Source: Arcuatula senhousia (taxonomy: Eukaryota; Mollusca; Bivalvia; Mytilida; Mytilidae). Taken from it: a DNA stretch of 64,000 bases. This document shows positions 57,091 through 64,000 of the stretch, piece by piece (the first letter of the stretch is position 1; each line of letters begins with the position of its first letter). Below the pieces are notes generated by a model. That model was not told the DNA's origin. It did no database searches and saw nothing but the letters and a program-made list of their open reading frames with translations. Location of the stretch: the NCBI GenBank assembly GCA_963971305.1, contig OZ020307.1, positions 63,175,702-63,239,701 of the forward strand. The letters are read 5' to 3'. The translations under genes were made by a program, and so were the position numbers.

Positions 57091-57483
57091 AGAGTACAAT
57101 CATGATAAATCATTTTTTCTAACGATTTATGATAACACAATATAAAACCAAGGCAGTTTTGCTATTTTTATTATTCAATATTTTCTAAAATACTTCCTTA
57201 TCTACCAAGGCCAACTTCTCATTAAATATTTCCTGAAAATAAACAGTAAGTGACTATTAGTAGTATTGTCCTGCCGAAGTATGCGAAGACGGATTCGGCT
57301 TGAATCATGCGAGTTAGCCGCGGTACTTTACTATAAAAAAAGGCTATAGTTAATAACAGTTTTCAAAACGATTCAAAAATGAAAATATTTTTTGTGGAAA
57401 AAAAAACTAGATACCTTTAATTGATCATGGGCTAATTCTCGTTGTCAAGTACAAGTAATTGGTTTTTTTCAATTTCTCTCACA

Positions 57484-57866
57484 TTACGAAGTAAATATCC
57501 TGCTGATAAAATATTGAATAAAAATATACGGACCAAGTAAACTAGAAAAAAAGGACAAAATATCAAACATATGAAGCATAATAGTAAGAGGGCCAAATTT
57601 GCTCGATATCAAATTCTTACCATCAATTTTAAATTCTGTATATGTACTCAGAAAAGGACATTCTCCCACCTCGTTCTTCGCATGACAGTAGTACAGGCCG
57701 TAATCTTTATAACTAGGTGTTAAATCATTAATGACCAAAGTATACACCATGGCCTGACTGTTGTACCATGACTTGGTTTCTAGACGGTACTTATCATTAT
57801 ATAAAACCATTTCAGCTGAACCTACGCGATTCTTCTTGTAAAATGCCACATCTGGCTTTGGGTCAC
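57484..57866 (-). CDS. Ig exon 3, possibly terminal with a hydrophobic tail
   Basis: Acceptor AATTTTGTAG; encodes DPKPDVAFYKKNRVG to YYCHAKNEVGECPF and STYTEFKIDG. A good donor (GTAAGA) follows at 57620. If it is not used, the frame continues with a strongly hydrophobic stretch (FGPLTIMLHMFDILSFF, then SSLLGPYIFIQYF) to a stop at 57484, which would serve as a membrane or GPI-type tail. Both outcomes are possible. Confidence 0.65.
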
Positions 57867-60800
57867 CTACAAAATTAAGACATTTTAGACTTCTCTTTAT
57901 AACAATAGTGTTTTCCGCCACTCTAATGGCCCGATTCTTATGAATAAGTCTTAGTGTGACATGTAGTGCTTTTTTACACCGTCCATTATCTTGCAACTGT
58001 TCGAAAAATGTCAAACCTTAGTTTTTTTGGTACTTGCTCGTTCCTTACTTTGCATACAACTTTACATGAACCCTATCCTTTATCTTTATATAGTAAAAAG
58101 CAGTTTAATGTTTCATGTATTGTGATATTAAATATTGTCACGTCCAAATATTTTCCATAGCTGAGGGTTCACTAAGGGTAGCATGCCACAGACTCCTGGT
58201 GTTATACGTTTTATACTTACCGACTGGGTATAATATGGCAAGCCGTTTTTACATTTATTCTTCTTTATAGATATCTCATAAACTTTATAAGATATATCAT
58301 ATGCTTTATAAGATATCTCATAAAGTTTATAAGATATCTTATAAAGTTTATAAGATATTGCTTTATAAGATATCTCATAAAGTTTATAAGATATCTTATA
58401 TACTTTATAAGATATCTTATAAACTTTATAAGATATCTTATAAACTTTATGAGATATCTTATAAAAAATAAATTATAAAATATCTTATATATCTTATAAG
58501 ATATCTTATAAAACTTATGAGATATCTTATTAATTTTATAAGATATCTTATTTATTAAATAATATATCTTTAAAAGAAAATGAGATATCTTCTTAAAACA
58601 ATGTGTATAAGATATCTAATAAAGTTTATAAGATATCTGATAAACTTTATGAGATATCTTATAAAGCATATGAGATATCTTATAAATTATTTTTATAAGA
58701 TATCTTATAAAGTTTATCAGATATCTTATAAACCTTATGGCATATCTTATAAAGTATATGAGATATCTTATAAATTTTATGAGATACCTTATAAAAATAT
58801 AAGATATCTTATAAAGTTTATAAGATATCTCATATACTTTATAAGATATCTTATTCAATATACAAGATATCTCATATAAATGGGAGTTTATAAGATATCT
58901 TATAAAACATATGAGATTTCTTATAAAACATATAAGATATCTTATAAAGTTTATTAGATATCTTATAAAGATTATGAGATATCTTATAAAGATTATGAAA
59001 TATCTTATATAAAATAATTTATAAGATATCTTATCAAGTCTATAAGATATCTCTTAAACTTTATGAGATATCTTAAAAAAAATAACTTATAAGATATCTC
59101 ATAAAATATATAAGATGTCTAATAAACTTTATGAGATATCTTATAAACTTTATAAGATATCTTATTAGTTTTATAAGATATCTTATAAGTTTTATAAGAT
59201 ATCTTATAAATTATTTTATATTAGATATCTAATGATCTTGATAAGATATCTTATAAACTTTATGAGATATCTTATAAAACTAATAAGATATCTTATAAAG
59301 TTTATAAGATATCTCATTTGTTTTATAAGATATCTTATAAACTCCCATTTATATGAGATATCTTATATATTTAATAAGATATCTTATAAAGTATACGAGA
59401 TATCTTATAAATTTTATGAGATATCTTTAAAGAGGAATAAATATAAATATGGCGTGCCATAGTATAACGGAAATAAATTAATTTCTCCGATATGCAACTT
59501 TTATCTGAGATGTATATGTATATGTACATTTTACCGAAAGAAACATACAAACCGTTTGGAATTTAAGCTTTAGAAAACGCCACATGTACAATAAACCAAG
59601 TCTAATACAGGTGCATAGATAATTCATTAAATTTTAACTATACTGAAAGCGCTGGAGGCGAGGCTAAGTTATGAAGTAAATATATTTGTGGCGAGTGGTA
59701 AAAGTGTTCGTAGCCTCCAAACATTAAATATTATAAACAAATCTAAAGAAAAAGATCATTAGAGTATGATCAAATACACATTGTGTCATCATCCTATATA
59801 TATGACGTCATAATCAACCTTATTACCACACATTTTACAGCGCCGACAACAAACGTCTTCCTTAAAATTCCCCTTTGACTTGCTTGCTTAAGCCATTAAA
59901 ACTATTTTGTCCCCTACTACAACGCTGAAAGGGAAGTGCTGGGCGACAGTCTGTTCATCACATTGTTTTCATAACAGTATAATTCGTAGGCATACGACAT
60001 TTTTAATGCAGCCTCAAGTTGGGGTATCTTTAAATCTTTTTATGTTTACCGTCCACCTACTTCCTGTGTAACAAATGCCCTTATATTTGTTGCGCTCAGT
60101 GTGTGTGATATAAGTAAAGTTCTTGTACAAATAAATAATTGTCATACCACCAATAACACATGATATTTTAACAACTGACTTCCCGTCAATAACTTCAACA
60201 GTTGGTTCAGCAGCTTTGAAACAACTTGGCTTCTTCTTCAAGGAAATACCGACTCGTTTATGAACTGGTGGAAACGCTGCATTATCAGCCACACAAGTCT
60301 GGGCGGAATAATCAGACCGGGTAAAGTTAGTGATGGTGTGGTTACTTCCCTAAATAAAAAGAAAAACACTTATTAGACAAAGGCATTGTCCATTTCATCC
60401 GTGACGATCAGGACTAATTATATATAGAAAATAAAGAGATGTGGAATAAGTGTACGCGACACAGCCCACAATTAAACGGCAATTTAGAAAAACCACAATG
60501 GACAACCGCCAGCAGCCTTCAACGAGGCCATTTTGGCACTGCTCGCGGTTATGCAATTGGCCCATGGTCTAAATAAGATGCATATAATTCAAATCCAGCC
60601 CTGAAATAGTCACAGATAGACCCCCTTCTTAAACAAGGAACAGAAAACATCAAAAAGACAAGTACAAACGAAAGCTTTGTCAAGGATTCCTGGCTTAGGA
60701 CAGGCACATGTAATATGTGGCGGGGTTAAACTAGTTTTTTGGGCCCAACCTTCCCCCTATCAATATTCCTAGACAAAGCACAAAAACTAAACACACAATA

Positions 60801-62873
60801 AAAATCAAATCGATCAAAGTCCAATTCTACTAGAGAGAACCTAAGACAAAAAACAAGAACAAACAAAAGGACGGTAAAGGAACTCTCTATAGAACACTCG
60901 CTGTTACTGACAGCTAGCTGAGAATCATCAATCGACTGATGTAAAAAAATCAAACGTATCGATTTTAAATCCGACACAACACTTCAAGCAATAATGATTT
61001 AGTGAAGTGTCATCACACAAAACCGACACGCCTGATCGCTATAATGCTTAAAAATGACAATAGTAAAAACGTTTATGGAAGTTTTAAAGCGAGTATTAAG
61101 TTTTCAATATTTCTGCCAAAAAACACTAAATTCAAAGATTTAACCAAGATATTCATTTCATATCCTTTCCGTAATAAATTTTGAAGCCAATTTTTCATTT
61201 CTATTGGATTGCTTTTAAATTTGTGAGCTTTATAAAAAACATTACCATAAAATACAGGATGTGATATTCCTTTCACTATAAGAAAGTGACGTGTACAATT
61301 AAATTTTTCAATAAGAGATCGATACTTATGGAAGAATTATATATGGATATATATAATACAGACCTTCTTTTTTCATTAGAAAATAATATTAATAACACTC
61401 ATTGTTGTAGCTTGAGGTATTAATTATCAATCTCTATTTATATCCATGCTCCCATCTATATATTTTATATGGCTTCATTACCCATTACAAAAAATGTATA
61501 TATTGACACAATCATACCTTAATTTTGTATACTTTACTATTTTTTTGTTGTTGCTTTACTGTTATTTATAATTAATCATTGTAAAGATCCTGCCCCTTGA
61601 GGGACCTTCATTGGTAATAAAATATGTCTATGTCTATGTCTATGTCATTTGTCCGCTCGTCGTTTCGCTCGACAGGAAATACTGTGAGCAAGCTCATGAC
61701 CGTGTCAGAGGAGATTATTAGGCAAGCGTTAGCTGCCTTATTTAGTCATAAGGTTACTGTTGGCTTTCACGTTTTTTCTGTCTAGACGGAGTAATCTGCC
61801 TACTGCTATTCTTTATCTTCTATATTTTCTTTTTAAAATATGATCTTATATGTTACAATTTAATGCATTCTTTAAAAAATCTCCATTTTTAAATGACACA
61901 CAAAAAGTTTTATTAATTCTTTTGCAATTTACAAAACGAACTTTTTAATGATCGGCTCAAGAACATACATGAATATGTATCTGTAACTTATTGGTCGTGC
62001 ACTCTACCTTTAAATATTGCTGTTATTTCATTGGTTTGGTGCAGGATAATTTCTGATTCATTCATAAATTCAATACACAATAATACACTATAAATACATG
62101 CTGGACGAGATCATTTTTATCGAAGGGGTTTTTTAATCGATACCATTTGTGTACAATACAATGCATGTGCACCCGAAGGTTTATATAATTTTAATTTAAA
62201 ATATGACTGGTTATAGATTGAATAATCTTCTGTGCCAAAGAGTGGGACTAGAGTGTTCAATAACTTTTAAAATATCTACTATTTTAGTGCTTACATATTT
62301 CGCTTGCCTTTTAAAGCTTTAGCGCTTTGTGATTTTCATTGCCGATTGATGACGACAGATGCACGGTGATGGCATCAGCTGATATTGCCTCTTGTCAGGT
62401 GATATAACAGGTGAATAGAAAAGGGAGTATAGAGGGCGACCTAGGAAAACAAGAAATCGACTATCAAGAGCTTTGGGAAGACATGAAAAATGACATGACA
62501 GACTTGTGCGTCTCTAGACTCATAGAGGATAATTAAGTTACTTGTTTTCACACATTTATTATATAAAAAGATACAATTCAAACATATTGCATAATTGATT
62601 TTTTTACCAAATGCCTGATCTTTTAAACTACGACCTTGTAGAATGTTACCTTGATAAAATCTATGCCACCTCTCTGCCGTTTAAATACGTTATAGTGGTC
62701 GGAGGCTGTCCATTTATATATAGAAGTATACCATCTGAGGTGTGGTTCAGGTTCTCCTGTTGCTGAGCATATAAAGGTCAGATTAGATCCTGGTGGAACG
62801 GTCCATACAGTATTGTCCTTAATTTCAGCTACTTTGCCATTGACAAGGACACTTAGAGTTATTTCAGGAGAAA
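57484..62873 (-). CDS. Immunoglobulin-superfamily protein, 3' part
   Basis: Three minus-strand exons join in phase: 62873-62650, 60349-60061 and 57866 down to 57621 or 57484. The first gives TVPPGSNLTFICSATGEPEP HLRWY, the first half of an Ig fold (Cys and Trp); it ends in phase 0. The second starts GSNHTITNFTRSDYSAQTCV, the matching second half, then opens a new domain (SVVKISCVIGG... KGICYTG) and ends in phase 1. The third continues SDPKPDVAFYKK and closes with DYGLYYCHAKNEVG. So two Ig domains are seen, with introns inside the folds. Such proteins act at the cell surface in adhesion or recognition; no specific role is shown. Upstream exons lie beyond 62.9 kb. Confidence 0.7.
58229..59466. 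mobile_element. Foldback-like element built of TTATAAGATATC palindromes
   Basis: About 1.2 kb of imperfect 22-26-bp units, each holding AAGATATCTTATAAA or a variant. Because the core AAGATATCTT is its own reverse complement, both strands look alike and both give open frames of ISYKVYEISYK type. The two outer ends are imperfect inverted repeats of about 55 bp: TATAATATGGCAAGCCGTTT ... TTCTTCTTTA on the left and the complement of TAAAGAGGAATAAATATAAA TATGGCGTGCCATAGTATA on the right. It lies in the IgSF intron. The open frames are not genes. Confidence 0.85.
59470..60055. other. Intron sequence of the IgSF gene
   Basis: No exon or repeat recognised, apart from AT-rich tracts. Confidence 0.4.
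60061..60349 (-). CDS. Ig exon 2 (end of one Ig domain, start of the next)
   Basis: Acceptor TTTTTATTTAG, phase 0. Encodes DYSAQTCVADNA, the second Cys of the preceding domain, then SCFKAAEPTVEVIDGKSVVK and ICYTG. Donor GTAGGT after ACAGGAA, phase 1. Confidence 0.7.
60430..60640 (+). repeat. Dispersed repeat, related to 30900-30990 and 38700-38790
   Basis: GGAATAAGTGTACGCGACAC resembles AAATAAGTGTAGGAGACACA at 38724, and CTGCTCGCGGTTATGCAATT ... CTGAAATAGTCACAGATAGA resembles CTGCTCGCCGTTCTTCAATC ... CTGAAATAGATAGATCCCC at 30920. Non-coding. Confidence 0.5.
61070..61345 (-). pseudogene. Decayed reverse transcriptase C-terminal remnant
   Basis: Minus strand reads YRSLIEKFN, then after a break SHPVFYGNVFYKAHKFK and NWLQNLLRKGYEMNIL. 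It parallels the + strand remnant at 32740-32880 ([18 protein letters not shown]). Confidence 0.6.
61570..61650 (+). mobile_element. LINE 3' tail with (TATGTC)n microsatellite
   Basis: CTGCCCCTTGAGGGACCTTC followed by ATTGGTAATAAAATATGTC and four TATGTC units. A sequence of this kind is typical of the 3' end of some LINEs in invertebrates; the body of the element is absent here. Confidence 0.5.
61655..62645. other. Intron sequence of the IgSF gene, nothing recognised
   Basis: AT-rich, with no exon-like or repeated segment that I can support. Confidence 0.4.
62650..62873 (-). CDS. Ig exon 1 in the window (first half of an Ig domain)
   Basis: Acceptor ATCTTAAAG, then VSPEITLSVLVNGKVAEI and the Ig core with FICSATGEPEPHLRWY. 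Donor GTAACA after ATCAAG, phase 0. The start codon proposed by an open frame just upstream is intronic. Confidence 0.75.
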
Positions 62874-63009
62874 CTTTAAGATAAAAGTAAGTGTTCATTA
62901 ATTGCTAATTAGCAAACTCATTTATTATTTGATCTTAATTTAGTGGATATATTCAAAAGACATTGTTCATCTTTTACCATATTTGTCAAGGTTCACGTGA
63001 TGTAACTTC

Positions 63010-63235
63010 TTAAGTGAAGAACAATCAAGGAGTAACATAACATTTAGTGTCAGACGTGTTAAGAAAATTTGTGAAATCATGGTCATTAAGTCCCAAAAAG
63101 TATTTTATAACAAATCAGGTTTGATCTGTAAAGTCCATAAGCTGAAGTGGGCGGAATGTTGCTATACGAATGTATGATTGACGAATAGAATGTTGAATGC
63201 AGCACGTTTGTCATAGAGATAGTAAAACATTATAA
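63010..63235 (-). pseudogene. Strongly decayed reverse transcriptase fragment
   Basis: Nucleotide parallels to 12040-12250: AATCAAGGAGTAACATAACA, GTGTCAGACGTGTTAAGAAA, GGGCGGAATGTTGCTATACG, GCACGTTTGTCATAGAG. No open frame remains. Confidence 0.6.
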
Positions 63236-63404
63236 TACCAAATAACTTTTAGCACAAAAATATTTAACTATAAAAGGTCCCGAATTTTCCCTTAATAAGG
63301 TCTAGATATGGGAATTTGATCTCTTAGATGAATTCAGGTGTTGGTTTTTCGTAAGGTTTTGTTTTTGTCCACCTGGCTTCACTGGATTTGACACACAGTA
63401 AGTA

Positions 63405-63510
63405 ACGCAACGCAACGGGTGTGTTGCAACAAGCAGGAACTGCTTACCCATCCGGAGCACCTGAGCGGTTCACTCTCGTTACGACTTGATGTCGCGTTTA
63501 TGATTGCTAT
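63405..63510 (-). repeat. Dispersed repeat family R2, reverse copy
   Basis: AACGGGTGTGTTGCAACAAG, GGAACTGCTTACCCATCCGG and TTCACTCTCGTTACGACTTG match R2 in reverse complement. Confidence 0.6.
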
Positions 63511-63514
63511 TCAG

Positions 63515-64000
63515 CATTTGGAGAAATCTTTGCCACTCTTACATCAAACAAGTCCCATTATTTTAATTTAACAGGTGGTTAGCAAAATATCTAAATATTT
63601 GATTTACAAGTATAGCTTCTTGCATTGGTCATTACAAATTATACGGCTCATAATCATGCATGTAATCTTCAGAGTGGAAACTAGCATCGATATTTCTCGG
63701 CATGTTGTGTACATGTGTTTTATATCGTATACATATATATGCGTCATCGTGATGTTTTCTTTCACAACCTTGATATAAAAGTATATTTCTAGGAACCACT
63801 TTTACTTGCTTTTAATAAGTGCCTAAAACCTTTCATTTTGTAGTAGACGTTAATGAATGTTAAACAAAATTAAGCCAGCAAAAGGGTTTATAAGCTACCT
63901 AATTGTTCCCATTTTCTTTTCTATGTGAAAGTTCGTCAAAGCCCCAATATCCCCCACCAATCAAAACAAACAATGATGTTTCTTTACCGCAGTTTTGAAT
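63515..64000. other. Window end, no gene seen
   Basis: AT-rich; a 67-codon open frame at 63575 has no family features. Confidence 0.4.

Noticed and set aside
58580..59462. Open frames rich in ISYKVYEISYK on both strands
   Set aside because: They are translations of a palindromic satellite; both strands give the same kind of protein.
1..64000. tRNA, rRNA, bacterial operons or prophage
   Set aside because: None recognised; intron-split genes and eukaryotic repeats throughout.

Overview
The window is intron-rich, AT-rich animal DNA packed with short dispersed repeats. The repeat families (interspersed elements ending in CTTCGGGTCAGGTGAGC, short elements carrying GACGAAACGCGCGTC, and a repeat with the phrase TTTGGTGCC...AAACCTGGTTTAACCCACC) and the multi-module chitinases point to a marine bivalve. 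A mussel of the Mytilus type is the best guess, but that is inference: no ribosomal or mitochondrial marker is present.

0.5-16.6 kb (+): the 3' part of a large chitinase gene. Three glycoside hydrolase family 18 (GH18) modules lie in series. The first is represented only by its last exon; the second and third are complete. Two CBM14 (peritrophin-A) chitin-binding domains and a stop codon follow. The modules are joined by Thr/Gln/Asn-rich linkers, and each linker exon is in phase with the first exon of the next module. No module has its own start codon or signal peptide, so this reads as one polypeptide rather than a tandem array of genes. Exon lengths repeat exactly from module to module (184, 253, 125, 124, 186, 120, 140 nt).

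17.2-22.6 kb: two intronless 12-membrane-span proteins on the minus strand that resemble otopetrin proton channels. One is broken by a one-base deletion and one is intact. Between them lies a dead copy of the terminal CBM14 exon of the first chitinase gene, so [last chitinase exon + channel gene] was duplicated as a block of about 3.6 kb.

23.8-26.7 kb: a degenerate non-LTR retrotransposon, interrupted by a SINE-like repeat. 26.7-29.4 kb holds no gene that I can see.

29.4-43.6 kb (+): a second chitinase gene, apparently complete (about 731 residues): signal peptide, one GH18 module with the same exon lengths, a basic linker, CBM14, a Pro/Gln/Trp-rich linker and a second CBM14. One intron holds a minisatellite of about 23 units of 45 bp made from the exon-end/splice-donor junction itself.

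39.8-56.0 kb: a 5.38 kb block from the middle of the penultimate chitinase exon to about 1.6 kb beyond the gene is present three times in direct tandem. Copies 2 and 3 are dead and share the same nonsense and frameshift changes. Each block carries two copies of a 1.2 kb element with inverted ends.

57.5-62.9 kb (-): part of an immunoglobulin-superfamily gene; three exons can be joined by matching phases. In its intron lies a 1.24 kb foldback-like element made of TTATAAGATATC palindromes. Further reverse-transcriptase remnants lie at 61.1 and 63.0 kb.
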